From assembly GCA_012976225.1 (NCBI GenBank), contig JAAVVG010000008.1, forward strand, positions 558,001 to 622,000: a stretch of 64,000 nucleotides of DNA, read 5' to 3'. The position numbers and the translations under genes are program-made. This DNA comes from Golubevia sp. BC0850. Lineage: Eukaryota > Basidiomycota > Exobasidiomycetes > Golubeviales > Golubeviaceae. Positions 45,559 through 58,273 of this stretch are shown piece by piece. How positions within the stretch are numbered: the stretch's first letter is position 1; every line of letters starts with the position of its first letter. The notes below the pieces were generated by a model. That model saw nothing but the letters and a program-made list of their open reading frames with translations. It did not search any database and had not been told where the DNA came from.

Positions 45559-47934
45559 ATGACAAAGAGAACCAACGAAGATGCTCATTCCGAGGAGGAA
45601 CCATCTGCCAAACGCAGCATCACTTCAGAACAACAAGAAGCTCATAAACTGCAAGAGGCTCAAGATACTTTGGACAGATTGGACTATAAGACTGTAGAAG
45701 AGCTATGCACAAAGGTTAGTGACCTCACACAGTATACAGGCTGAGACGAAAGCGATTGAGACCTACCTTCGTTCTGCCTTTCGCTCGAATCTTGTCTCAC
45801 CTCTCCCCCTTCTTCCCTTCGAACTCAGATGATCTACTCCGAATCCATCGATTCTGTTCAGCCATTGCTAGTGAGAAGCAAGAGTCTAGGATCAAGAGGA
45901 GAAGCTTACGAGGCAGTGGAGGATGTGGAAAAGGCGTCGAAATGAGGCAGGATCTTCAGGTCAGTACAATCAAAGGCCTCTATACCCTCCAATCCAGCTG
46001 TTAACTGATTACTGAGTACCAAAACCTTCATCTTTGAATTCATAGACTCATCTCAGAGCAATGTACGCCTCACTTGGAGCTTGCGGAACAGGTCTACTAC
46101 GACGACAACGAAATGGAAGCCTCTTCACCTTTTGACCGAGCCTTCAAGGAGCTGAGAGAAGAAATCAAATCCACCAAGGCGATAGAGCTCAAGAGCCGCT
46201 TCGAGCGAGTGTCTCCTCCTGACCCCTTCCTCAAGATTTTCTCCTTCGCCGACTCTCCTTCTCTGATCCGATCGACATCTGTCTCTCGGGCCTGGAAAGA
46301 ATCGATTAACGGATCCTCGGAACTCTTTCTAAACTTCAGGATGGAAGGTAAGGGAGAACAGATCTGCAAAGGGTTAGGGACCTTCAGCGAACTGAGCAAG
46401 GACTCGATGAAGAGGATGGAATTGGGATTCGGTGACAAGTTGGAACCTTCACTTCAAGAGCGGCTAGGAAATAATCATCAAAGATTCATCCCAGAGTCTC
46501 GAGATTCTATCAGTAGGACATCAGAGAGACCTCTGCAAGTTGGTCGTCGAGGCGGCTGGCGAATGCAACAATCTCAAAGCGTTGAGCTCCTTCAGGAAGC
46601 AGAGTGGCGGACTTTACCATCCTAATAAAGGACATGTGACGCTCGAATTTCCTTCATCTTGGAGAGCCTCGCTCGATGTTCTGGATTGGAAATCAGGAGA
46701 CGAGAACCTACTATGCAACGATGCTCTTCTAGATCGACTTCAAGAAGCAAGAGAAGTCAGAATCAGCAGCGCCAAGCTCGGCTCGACCTGAATCGTCAAG
46801 CTTCTATCCTCAAACTCAAGATTAGAAAGGGTCGTCTTACGCACGAGCACGATCTCTCAACTCGACAGCATTCCGCTAATGAATCTGCCCGATCTCTTCC
46901 AACTCAACCTCCATCTGACTCCAAAATCGACTCAGAAAGGAGATTCGAGCCTCTTCTTCAAGAACCTCAACGCGCCAAAACTGAAATTTCTCGATGACCT
47001 GGATCCTCAAGTTCTAACTTCTCTCAATCCCATGCCCTGCCTCGAGCAGCTCTCTCTCTACGGCTTTCGGATCACGGATGACGCCTCTGCCAAAGCAGCC
47101 GTCTCTACTCTCATTGGATCGGTCGAGCACTGGTCGAGGCTGAAGTCCTGGGGATTCAGTCTCCCTTCGGCTACTGCCTCCGCCTTCTACGAGCACCTAA
47201 TTCTGCTTCTGACGCCCCTCTCTAAGGATGCAATTTGGGCAGGTTTTCGAGAGAAAATGCCACTCCCAGGCCTGAGAGCCCTCAAGTTCGGAGGGACACC
47301 CCCTCTCTCCGCTGTAGTCAATGGTTTCGATCTCTCGTCTTTCGTTGGCGCAAGAAAGGCTGTATGTCTAGGTCGCTCTTCTGGAGACGTTATGGCAATC
47401 GCCAACGGACTCCTCGAGACTCTAGATGCTGCCACTTCAAAGGGGGGGGGGCAGCTTTCGGCTCCTCTCAGTCCTCCCCTAATATGGAAGAGCTCCACAT
47501 CAAGATCCCGTTGAAAGCGGACGAGTCTACGGTCACTTGGCTAAAGGAGAACGTCGGCCGTCTTGAGGTGAAGGAATGGGTTTAATCCTCGAATTAGTGA
47601 GTCTAGTTCCTATGCTTTTACGTTATCGTTCTTGCGAACTTACTGATGTGAGGATCTCACCTTTGTGACTGCTCCTCTCTTCAGTTTCGTGAATACTTCG
47701 ACTTGAGTTATGGTACCAAGCCGTCTTAGAGACTCTGAAACTCTCCTTCCCCGTCACTGCCTTTCTCGATCCTCCTCCAGCTACCACTGCAACCCTACGA
47801 CCTTCAAATTCTCTTCTTGTCAAACAAAGACACTCTCGAAGCACCTCAACTTTCCGTCAAAAGCTTTCCATCAATACAACCTCTTCCAATCAACTTTCTC
47901 AAAAGATTCAAGTCTCGAAGACCGAGTTCGATTA
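45559..47934 (+). pseudogene. Decayed F-box/LRR-like gene
   Basis: Exon 1 (45559-45714) codes an acidic start MTKRTNEDAHSEEEPSAKR. Exon 2 from 45829 stays in phase but meets TGA at 45943, before joining in phase across an intron to 46041-46465. There an F-box-like stretch is seen (PPDPFLKIFSFADSPSLIRS with SRAWKESI). The frame then shifts near 46470 and continues as LRR-like sequence (LEFPSSWRASLDVLDW) with a TGA at 46789. It runs on (LDDLDPQVLTSLNPMPCLEQ) to a ten-G run at 47442-47451, where it shifts again (MEELHIKIPLKADEST). A final piece reaches about 47934. Two in-frame stops and two or more frame shifts argue for a pseudogene; the G-run shift could also be a sequencing error. Confidence 0.7.
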
Positions 47935-48749
47935 AGGGAAAATTCTCTCAGCTCGTAAAAGGGCCAAGGGTAGGTAGGGGATGGAAGAGGGGACAAGTAG
48001 GAAATGGAAAGGGTCAAGAAAACAAATTCAAGAACGACGACCGAAACGATTCGTCTCCATGTATAGTTGAAGCATAGAAAAAAACAGTCTCCCAACACAT
48101 CTTCCATCCACCATCTACTTTGAGTGTGTCTGAGCTCGAATAGCTGGAAGACGTTCCCTGGTCGATCGAGAAACTCAATCCAGAATTGACATCGAATTCA
48201 CAAGCCGCCATTCCACGAGACGAGCCACAGCCAGTAGCCAGAAAGCTTTGTCGAACTCTGGACTTTCCGAGTTTCTGACACATTTGATCAACTGTACTCT
48301 CGAAATGAGTCTTGCAGAGAAAGTCACCCCAGAAAGATGCTTGATTGCAGTTGCTAAAGACGGAAGCTCTTTGCACGACTCTCGCACATCTTATGTGGGG
48401 ATCTTGATACTCATTTTTAGAGTTTGATTCAGTTCTGAGTACTTCATTTTGGGTAAGAAAAACCAGGGATGTCGATGTGCGAATTGAAGAGATGTCTCAA
48501 TATAGCCGCGGGTGTTCGGAAGGTGCAATCAGATGACCGACCTTACTGCTAACCACGACCCACCTTCACTTACATTCAAATTAGATCCAGAAGTTGGCTG
48601 AATAGCAACAGTAGACAAGAGAGAATTTGGGCAAAGAGAGAGACAGGCAATCAAGGAAGGTTTCACTCGTAAGGAAAGGATAGGATCCTGACCTTCCTGA
48701 ATCGAATTCCCCTTAATAGCCTCAGTCGCTATTCCCCCTCTAATCCAAC
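47935..48749. other. Intergenic region with a doubtful minus-strand reading frame
   Basis: Upstream of NEM1. On the minus strand about 48412-48014 a Cys-containing open stretch (SNCNQASFWGDFLCKTHF, FLATGCGSSRGMAACEF) looks protein-like but lacks a clear ATG or splice partner. It may be a fragment of a decayed or intron-split gene. Confidence 0.3.
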
Positions 48750-51700
48750 ATGAACTCGATATCCTATTTGGATTCAATGTTATCAAGATCAATTTCACAT
48801 TTAAACAGAGATTCAAACAATCAAAGCAACTCATCCAGCTCACCCGCTTCAATTTCATCATCTCCATCTTCTCCAACCAGTCCCAGTTCCACTTCAACTT
48901 CTAAAACCCCATTGAATAGAAGATCATCTGATTACTCGCTCTCTGCCAATCGGGACAGGGACAGTCATGGTAGGGATCGGCAAGGTACAGATAGCAGTAG
49001 AAGGGATCCTCTAATCCGATCCATATCGGTAGCAGTCTCTCATCCTTCCAGTCATCCTAGTCCTCCTTCCACTTCCAATTCTCAAGCTAACAGTAATAAT
49101 TCACTTAAACCTCTAACTTCGATGAGTCAGGAAGATGAATTATCAGAAACCAGCGGATCGATGAATAGAAGGTCTTCCTACACTTCAACTTCTTCAGCTT
49201 CAACTTCAACTTCTTCTAAACCAACCAAGAAAACGAAATCCACCTCTAAATCTAAATCCAGACGTTCCTCTTCTCAAGCCTCTTCAAATTCAACTCCTAC
49301 AGAAGATCCAACTCAATCAGATGACTTCGCTTTGGACACTCAAACTTCCTCTTCAGAATTAGATACAGCTCAATCTTTAGAATTCAAGGAGAAAGGGGAC
49401 CGTTTGATTGATGAGATGAATGATCAAGAAGATATAAGAGCATTAGGACATTCAAAATCTAAAGCCAGCTCAGAACCGAATAGAGAATCAAGAAGTTTAT
49501 TAGGTGGATTAGGAATGTCAAGTTCTATCACTCCTATCAAATCCTCCACTCTTAATCGTTCGATTTCAACTTCAAATACTCCTTCGAGTTCAAAGACTAG
49601 ACCTTCAAAACTGATTAGACATGAAACTGAGAGGGTTTCAAGTGGGAGTGGTAGTAGTAGTAGGAGGAGAAGGAGGTCTGGGAGTGCAAGTGGATCAAGT
49701 GGGAGGCATAGTAGAGGTGGTAGTTCTACGACTCCTTCAACTCCTATTTGGGGAAGCCTCTGGGGTTTGGCGGGTTGGTTGGATCCTTCTGGAAATGAAA
49801 TTGAGAGGGAGTTGGAAGAAGCTAGGAGGAAAGAAGACGCTAAGGAAGAGAGAAGAGAGCAAAGAAGAGAGGAGAGAAGAAGGAAGAGAAGGGAAGATAG
49901 AGAAAGGAGAAGAGAGGATGAAGATGAAGAATTGGAAAATGAAGGGAATCAAGGAAGAGATGGGAGAAGTTTCAATTCAACTGAAATGAGTAGACAATCT
50001 TCAGCTTCTATATCCGAGATTTCCAGCCCTTCAAGTTCTTCTTCTTCTTCTTCTAAAAGAAAATCCGATCAGAAGAGTAAAAGGTCTAGTAGAAGATCTT
50101 CTTCTCAAGGAAATCAAGATGAAGGGGGAAATGAGATTCAAGATACAAGTTTGAGTTCTTCAACTTCTAGTCTTAAGAATCTATTTTCCAATACCCCTGA
50201 CAAAAGTGAAGATGAACCCTTAAGAACTCCTGAAATGCTATCAGAACATGAACTTGAAAATGTGGTGGAATTTGAAGTTGAACCTTTGAATTATGAAGAA
50301 TCTGGAAATGGGGACTCCAATCCTTCAACTCCTTTGATTAGTACTCTTAATTACTTACCTGATTCTTCAACTGAGAATACACCTAGTTCTAACAGTGTTT
50401 CTCCTTTTGATTCTTCAAATTACAGCTCTTCTAACAATTCTTACTCCAACAAGAATTTGAAATCTCTGAGATTAGCTTCTAAACAAAGCAATGTTGGACC
50501 AGATCCTCATTCAGATTTAAATCCTTTGACACCTCCACCACCTCTATTACCCAGAGATTTAAGAGGAGATTATTTCGGTGATTATTCTCATGGAGATGAA
50601 CTTGATTTTTCAAGTCCTTTGATTGAAAGGAAGAAGAGCTTTGGAAAAGGGAAGGGAAGAGAAGAGGTTGGATTGGGGATCAATCGAAATCAAATTGGGG
50701 CTGGACAATATGGATTGAATGGAATTGCGAATGGATCAGAAATGAAACGATCTAGTTCTAAAGTCTCAACTTCCAATTCAAGTTCAAGTCCTACAACTCC
50801 AACTGAAACATCTACCTCTACCTCAACATCGAATTCTAACTCGGCTTCTAATTCTGGGGTCTCGACTCCCATTGAAGAGAACTCGCCAGGTAAAATCAAT
50901 GGTGCCGCTGGTGGAGGCAAGAGCAAGAAAGGAAAGAAGGGAAAAGGAAAGGGTAAAAGTAAGGGTAAAGGAAAGGGTCGAAGAAATAGTAAGAAGAAGG
51001 AGGATGTAGAATTGGCTCAAGAAGAAGATAAAGGTCCTGTTTCGGAGAAGAGCGACAAGGATGAAGAAAAGCTGGAAACAGAGGTCCAATCGATCGCTGC
51101 TCCTCATCTCGGTCAAGAACAGGAGACTGAAAATGAAAGAACCCCAAGGCCTTCTTCTATTCAAAGCTTTGAATCTAATTCCGAGACTCCTTCTAGCTTA
51201 TTCTCTGATGTTAGAGATGATGGATCTTCGGTTTCTAGTTATCCTGCTTCTATTTCTTCGGCCAGTAACCTTTCGGATGAGAAAGCTCAACTCGGAAACG
51301 GAGTTCTCTCTTCTTCGGAGCAGGGTAATGAAGAATCTACTCGCAAGTCGAATTCCATCTTGAAGCGTATCATTTTGAATTTCGGGAGAGGAATTCTACT
51401 GGTTTTGACGGCTCCGGTTTATGGTCCTATGTTCGTCATCAAATGGGTCGGAAGGAGATTCAAAAGAAAGGGAGGCAAGCGAGTTCAAATCCAAGTCTCG
51501 AATGGTAGCCAAAAGGAGAGTAAAGCAACTGAAAGTCCATCTAAAGCAATCAACAGTGGGAAGGAGAAGTCTTCCTTCTCCGTCAGTAAACGATCTTCCT
51601 CTCTCATCTTCAAAGAAGCCGAAAAGGATCAAGAGTCGAAGAGAAATGCAAGTGGAGTGGAAGATGAAAAAAAGGGTGGCATTCATTCTTTGAAACCTCC

Positions 51701-53161
51701 AACTCCTAAACCTGAAAAGCAAGAATTTCTCGACAACTCTCAAGCTTCGGAGAAAATGAAGTCTTCAAATGGAGACTCGGATGAAAGAGATAAGAGAGAA
51801 GTCAGTGCTGAATTGAACACTCAAGATCAAGTCTCTCTGTCTACTGCTTCTTCTCCAGATCCAACTCCATCTCCTTCACCCAAGAAATCTAAACTTCTTC
51901 CAAATCCACATTCAGTAGATCCAATGCTAATCAAAGAACCCAAAGCTAGAAGAGTTGGACAACCTGGTGGAATTCTAGATGTCTCTCAAGAAATCGGTTC
52001 AGCTATCTTCATGAATGGAGATGAAGAAGACTTGGCAGTTTTGAAAGCTGAAGAATTGATTTCAGAAAGAGAGAATCTCAGAAAGGAAAGAGAAAGGAAA
52101 ATGAAAGGTTTAGGAGAAGAGAAAGAAAATCAAAGATTGAAATCAATTGAAGAAGAAAGAAAGAAAGTTGCAAATGAAGTCAAGAATGAAACGGCTATGA
52201 TTAGAAAACCTAATAACAATCGAATTTCTAAATTCAATGGTTCTGATCAAATTAATGTTACAAGAGTTATTGGAACTGGTTATTTGAATTCTACTTCAAT
52301 TCCAAGAGGTCCTGCTTCTACTATCATTCATCATTCTCCTAAGGTGTTGGTTTTGGATTTAGATGAAACCTTAATTCATTCTACAAGTAGATCTCCTACT
52401 TGGGGTGTATTGAGATCAACGAACACTAGAGCTCATGATCCAAAAGGTGCTGGTGTTGATACTGGATCTTCTTTATTGGGTTTCGGAAATCTAAGTCTTT
52501 TGAGTCTTGGACTTGGAAGTGCTGGTAGACCTGGGAGAGTTAGACCTCATATGGTCGAGGTCGTTATTGGTGGTAGAAGTGTGATTTATCACGTTTACAA
52601 AAGACCTTGGGTGGATTACTTTTTGAGAAAGGTGAGCGTTAATCGAAGGGAGAAGAGCTTTGACTTGTCCCTGGTCGCTGATTTCCTGTCTTTCTTCCCC
52701 TTTTCGATTTTACAGGTCGCCAGCTGGTATCATGTAGTCATCTTCACTGCCTCTGTTCAAGAGTACGGTGATCCAGTCATCGACTGGCTAGACCAAGGAC
52801 GAGGTCTTATCGCAGGCAGACTCTTCCGAGACGTGAGTCCAATCTTCAGGATTCAACAATCCCTCTTCTGTTAATGCTGACTTCTATTCATTTCTCAATC
52901 TTACCTCTTTATTGTCAGGCATGTACCTATCAAAATGGATCCTACGTCAAGAATCTTGAAGTAGTAGATTCGGATCTATCAAGAGTTTGTCTAGTCGACA
53001 ATTCTCCTGCAAGCTACGCTATCAATCCTTCAAATGGTATGCCAATTGAAAGTTGGACTGAAGATCCTTATGACGAAGCTTTGTTGGATTTACTACCTGT
53101 CTTGGACAGTCTGAGATTCGCAAGTGATGTCAGACATATTTTGGGAGTCCGAGGCTTCTAG
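48750..53161 (+). CDS. NEM1: NEM1/Dullard-type phosphatase with long N-terminus
   Basis: Three exons: 48750-52631, 52716-52832, 52919-53161; 1,413 residues. The last ~210 residues are an NLI-interacting-factor (HAD) phosphatase: LDLDETL (Asp1203, Asp1205), RPWVDYFL, HVVIFTASVQEYGDPVIDWL, CLVDNSP and a DVRHIL end. A hydrophobic hairpin (GILLVLTAPVYGPMFVIKWV, near 880) would anchor it in the ER or nuclear envelope, as in Nem1. Nem1 with Spo7 dephosphorylates the lipin Pah1 and so controls lipid synthesis. The ~850 residues before the anchor are Ser/Lys/Glu-rich disorder with runs such as (ER)n and GKGKSKGKGKG, far longer than in yeast Nem1 (446 residues). The 84-nt first intron is stop-free and in frame. 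Confidence 0.92.
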
Positions 53162-54141
53162 GAATCAATGTAAAGTTTGCCCTTAGGCATACCTTCAACT
53201 CTGTCTTTTCGCTCCTTCCTTCAAAGTTCCTTCAGTTCATTCTCTCCCTCGTGTCCACCTCCGTTTCGTCCCCCCACCCTCCACCCTCCACTCTCCATCG
53301 CTTTTCCCGTCTCACTCTCGCAACTTTTGCCTCATGCTTCAACTGCTCTTACAATCAAACAAAAACAATACACGCCCAATCTTTCACAACAAGTTATCTC
53401 ATTCTCAAGTTCCGTCGTCTAATTTCGCCAATTCCGTTCAAGTCTTTCTGTTGCACTCTATACGTTTGATAATCTCTTAATTCTCCTTCGCAAATATTCA
53501 TCCGCGTCTTTATCTATCCAAAGCATCTTGGCATGTTGAGCCTCTTGCAGTTTGAGAGCGCTGTTCTGAAGTGATGCTGCGATCGGCAGCAGGTTCTTCA
53601 GATTGAGCATCCCCATTAACTTTCTTACCCATCTTGAAGAGCTTCGATTAGTAGCGGTGAGCTGTGGTTGAAATTTTAGCTGCTCTCTCTCTATTCGGAA
53701 AGAAAGAAAGGCAATGAGGATTGATCTGAAAGAATTGTTTAAAGAAACAGAGATGGCGCGGGATCAATCGATCAAAACTCTCTCCCCCCCTCTGGTCCCT
53801 CAAGCCTCAGGATTCAAGTCTCTTGAAGAGGTCCGAAAGTTCTCGCAGAACATTGAAGTCGGTCAAGAAATCAGGGATCAATGAACCATGCAAATCGTAT
53901 CTCTACAACGTGTTTTCTTTGACCTTCACGCGTCGTGTGGCCCCCCAGACCAAAGCTTATCACCGCCTGTCAAGCTCGGTTGGTGATTTGATTAACTTCA
54001 GATGCTATTCACTTCATCCATCTCTATCTACTTTGTGCCTCCTTGCATCACAGAACCTACTCATTCCCGCTGTCCCCCCCCCCTCTCTTTGACTTCGCCT
54101 CCAACTCTCCCTTCTGTGTTTATCCTACTCTCCTATTTCCC
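53162..54141. other. Convergent intergenic region
   Basis: 3' flanks of NEM1 (+) and the enoyl-CoA hydratase (-). Pyrimidine-rich after NEM1; an eight-to-nine C run near 54075. Short open stretches without domains; no gene or tRNA found. Confidence 0.4.
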
Positions 54142-55840
54142 TTACTCTCCTTTGTATACCGGTTTCCTCTTTTCGGCGAAAGCCTTCAATCCTTCTAATC
54201 GATCTTGAGATTTCAAAACCTGCTCGTAACATGATCTTTCGAAATCGAGGGAAGATTCACTGTGGCAAGTTCAAAGGAGAACGACAACATGGAAGGAGGT
54301 AGGTAAAGAAAAGGTGAGAATATAGTTTGCGAACGCGAACGCGAAAAGAAGAGTTGGGGAGGGGCGAATGTGTGAGTGTAGAGTGAACTTACATGTCCAT
54401 CTGAGATCCTTTATCGACTGCCATCTTGGCTACCCTGATAGCGAGAGGTCCTGTTGAGAATGAAAAAAAACAACGCAGCAGAAGTAGAAACGAGACGAAA
54501 TGCAAGGTCAAGAAGGTGTTCCTTTCAGCCCAACTCCAGAGGATCTTCCCTTATCCCTTCCCTCTTCTGCTTGTGAGTCCAGACTCACCATTCTTCGACC
54601 ACCTCTCAGCACACTCGAAAGCTCTTCCAAGCCCTTCTCTACCTCCACTTCCATTGCCATCTTCTCCCATCTCGAATCCCATTTCGACTAATCGACTCTC
54701 GTCCTTCTCCTCTCCGATGTGTTGTACGATCCCTAGATCATGAGCTTCTTTATGAGTTAGAAGTCTTGAGCCAAAGATGAGGTCTTTAGTTAGAGAGGTT
54801 CCTATGAGACGAGTCAAACGAGTGGTGCCCCCAGCTCCTGGGATGATACCAAGGGAGGTTTCTGTTAGACCTAGACGGGTTGCTGAGGGACCTGTTGAAT
54901 TCGATTTGAAACATGAGAAGATATCAATATAGTTAGAATGGAAGAAAGAATGCAGAACAGAAATGAGAAGAGAGTGAGCTTTCAGAGGAAAGGTCCTTCG
55001 ACTCTACCTTTTATCTGCACCTTCCGCCTAATAAGACTTCCTTTACTCACCAGCAACTCTCAAATCGGTACACAAACTCAACTCCATTCCACCGCCCATA
55101 GCTAGACCATCTAAAGCTGTGATAGTTGGGAAAGGAAGATTCTGGATCTTGGTGCAAGTATCTCGAAGCTGCGAGAGGAACTTCTCTACATCTAAGGTGG
55201 ACATTGATTTACGTTCTTTCAAATCTGCTCCTGCACAGAAAGTTCCGGGGACTTTGGAGCGGAGGATCAGAGTGCGAATCGATCTGGGGGAGAGGTGATA
55301 AGGAAGGTTAGGAAACATGCCGGCTGTAGTATCTGCTCTCAGTTGGTGAGGGTCAGCCATCTTGAGTTAAAGCATATGATATTTTGAGCAGCTGGAATGA
55401 CTAGGCAACGGGCCAGTTGAAGTGAAGCTCACTCCACCTCCATCTCTTTCCCTGTTCAACAATCTGAAAATGAGTAGGTACAATGCACTTCCACCTCAGA
55501 CGTATATCATTCGTCCCACACCTTCTAATCCCATCTTCTCCGCGCCCCTTGCTGGCACTGCTCTACTCTCAAAGGACCTTCCCCTCACTCTTTTTGAGAC
55601 TCACTTATCCCATCTCGCTGCCTCTACGCTTCCCTGCAATTGATCCAACAGCTCCCTACTGATTGCGTTTTTAGCTGCAGGTCTATTTATCGTTAGGAGA
55701 GTGATTCCAGGTGGAAGGTTTGGGTTGGTGTCGATTGATTCTAGATAGGCCAGGTTAGAAGAAGTTGGAGAAGAGGTGGAGAAAGATCTTAGAAGAGGAG
55801 TCACGCTCGATGGTCGAGGTCGTAGTAAGTTCAGAACCAT
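54142..55840 (-). CDS. Mitochondrial enoyl-CoA hydratase (AUH/methylglutaconyl-CoA hydratase type)
   Basis: Five exons, high to low: 55840-55605, 55283-55051, 54891-54589, 54450-54393, 54259-54142; 315 residues in phase. The N-terminus ([20 protein letters not shown]) is a mitochondrial targeting sequence. Crotonase marks: [22 protein letters not shown] (oxyanion hole), [20 protein letters not shown], and [15 protein letters not shown] with the catalytic Glu region ([11 protein letters not shown]). The C-terminal helix ([20 protein letters not shown] ... [10 protein letters not shown]) is that of AUH proteins, which act in leucine breakdown. A Gly/Glu-rich insertion lies before the last exons. 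Intron 1 is about 320 nt. Confidence 0.92.
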
Positions 55841-56195
55841 GGTTGAAGTGATAGTAGAAGATAGAAATATGGAAGAGGAATTAGGAAAGGAAGAGCAAGA
55901 GGATCAACTTTGGAAGAAGGTCAGGTGCACAAATCAAATTGTGGCTCGAGCGTCGCGTACAACATGTACCCCTTTTTTGAAGGTCGAATTACTCCTTTCC
56001 TTTAGAACGAGTCAGTGCACTAGTGGACACTCTCAGTAGAGAGGACTGAAAAGAGAGTGAGTCATTTGTTTCATTGATTAAGCCTGTAAATCCAACATGA
56101 TTCAACTTCGTCACTTTGTATCCCGCTTCCAAGATCCTAAATTCTTGACCCTCGCCCCCTCTTGACCCTGTTATGAATTTTCAGGTTTCTGATTG
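55841..56195. other. Intergenic region
   Basis: Between the hydratase start (-) and the end of the decayed LRR gene (-). No feature seen. Confidence 0.35.
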
Positions 56196-58273
56196 TCACC
56201 ACCTTCCTGATGATGACCAAGAATGAGAACCTTTTTTGAAAAAGGTCAATTCGAGAGAAACAGCCACTCCTGGAATGACACAAAATTTTCTCCCTTCGAA
56301 GCGTCGCCTGTTGATTGAAACGAAAACGGCAACTCCAAATTGTGTCAGCGAACTCTGATTTCTGATCCTAGAAATAGATCCGTTAGAATCAAACTCACCA
56401 ACTTGTCCAAGTTTCATGAGCCTCAACTTAATCTTCCCATTTTTGAAAATCTGTTGATTCTTCAGAACCGATCTCTTTCTTTCCCAAACTCTTTGATGTT
56501 GCATAGAATCAATGGGTCTTCCGTCTGATCGGATAGGATAGGAAGTTACGACCACCTCCTCCAAGTTCGGAAAGTTTCTAGACTTAAGAACCTCCCAATC
56601 ATCGTGTCTTCTTCGAATTCTTTTTCAGCTGGACCGCTCATATCACCAACGTAATAAGGTAAAGGAAAAATATTAAATGAATCAGGTAGCTGAGTGTCTT
56701 CGAAAAGTCCTAAAAGAGAAAATTCTTCAGCTGCTAGAAGTTTGAGGTTCTTGAACTTTGACAGGTCGGTTGAAGATCTATCGTCTGGATTAGCTTCGAT
56801 CGTGACCAAACGTAGGAATTTCAAACAATGAGATGAGCTTTGAAGATGTGAGAGAAAGGAAGTGTAAAGACTTTTGGTGTCTCCTGGATTTCTAGTGATT
56901 CTCACAGTGCTGATTTCCAAGGTCTCGAGTTGATCAGTTACTTCAAGAAGATTTATAGCTGCTTCGGTCTTCTTATTTCCCCCTTTCCAGACCTGATCTG
57001 ATTCTTCGCTTCTACCCCACCAAGTTCTTCTATCTGATTTTTCAAAGATGCAAACGATTCTGAATGCTAATTGCTTGACGGATGATAGACCTTTGAAAGT
57101 TGAATGGAAGTCTGAAAGAAAAGTAAAGTCATCCATACTTAATGAACAACCTAGACTAGCTTGATGAAGATTTCTGCAAAACACCAAAACCCAGACGACA
57201 TTTCTTGCAGAGATGAATAGTCGTCATAAGTATCTGGAGGTAGAATGACTTGGATTCTCTTCAAAGAATGACTCAAAAACTTGAATGGATTCAACTTTCC
57301 ATTCACTCTAGTTTGAAACGGAAAGTCAAACCAAGTATTATCAACGACTAGAACTTGAAGATTCTTGGCCTTTTCAAAGACATATCACAAACAATTACTA
57401 ATCCCACTAACAGCATTTTGATCGTCATGTTTTCTCTCAATTTTTGGAAGGTCCAAAGTTGAGAGTTGAACGAAGTCCATCATGGTCTTTGTAAGCTTCT
57501 TCATAGCTGCTGAACCTTGGAAGTCCATAGCTGTGTAATGAAAAGTCTTGATCATTTCTTCAAATTCTTCACCCCTTTCCAGGAGAGTTCGAAGAGATTG
57601 AAGATAATCGATTGAGACGGTGACGTTGTGTAGCAGGGAAATTGAAACAGTCTCATAGTTTTTCTGTTGCCGAGAAGAGCAGCTCTTAGGGTAGCATCTC
57701 TTTCTCTGGGGTGAAAAGGCGGAAGACAAAGTTTTGAGGCACGGAAGTCGAAGCAAGCAAGAAGGTACATCTACACCTGCTCACTTTCTTTTCTTGATTC
57801 TTTCATTCAAAGTCCCACCCAGCTCTGCCCAGGCTTTGATACTCTCACCGATGACCAAAGCTACTTCTTTTGGTAGACTGTCTAACTTGGGAAGAGCTTT
57901 GACGGTCTCCGTCTCTTTCATGTTTTGCGAACTGGTAGGAGTCTGAGGTTGAGAGTTCAAGAATTCTGTAAAAGTGAAATGGGATGTGAGAAAGAGGAAA
58001 ATAAGCTATGGCTATTATGTTTTTGAGGCATTGCACTGCTTCGCAACTCCCAAGAGAACACCCAGTCTGGTGGTGCTGACAAGCTGACAACAAGGAACAA
58101 GGCGACAAAGTGAAGCCGTTCTGAGAAAACTCACCGGCGAAAGGCAATTTGATGGCTTCAATCCCCAGCGCTTCAGCAAAACGATCTGGATTCTTGAGAT
58201 GTAGATGGCAGAGAAAAATTGAAGGAAGAAGGTAAAATTGAGCCTTGTATTTTTTATTATTTTTTATTTGTTT
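56196..58273 (-). pseudogene. Decayed LRR/F-box-like gene
   Basis: Read from high to low. Pieces: NPDRFAEALGIEAIKLPFA; then an exon with LPKLDSLPKEVALVIG; an exon from about 57765 (CLLRLPCLKTLSSAFSPQRK onward); then LRR-like stretches (AKNLQVLVVDNTWFDFPF; LEISTVRITRNPGD; FKNLKLLAAEEFSLLGLF; FPNLEEVVVTSYPIRSDG). A TGA near 57388 interrupts phase, and frame shifts are needed near 57210 and 56605. No intron with good sites explains them. The architecture (helical N-terminus, then Leu-rich lines every ~25 residues) is like the gene at 45559-47934. It is probably a member of the same expanded and decaying family. Gene start is uncertain. Confidence 0.55.

Noticed and set aside
48014-48412. Cys-containing minus-strand stretch
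   Set aside because: Protein-like in places, but no ATG in frame and no good splice sites found; left as a note in the intergenic entry.
55422-55643. Plus-strand open stretch of 73 codons
   Set aside because: Lies across intron 1 and exon 1 of the hydratase gene on the other strand; no domain.
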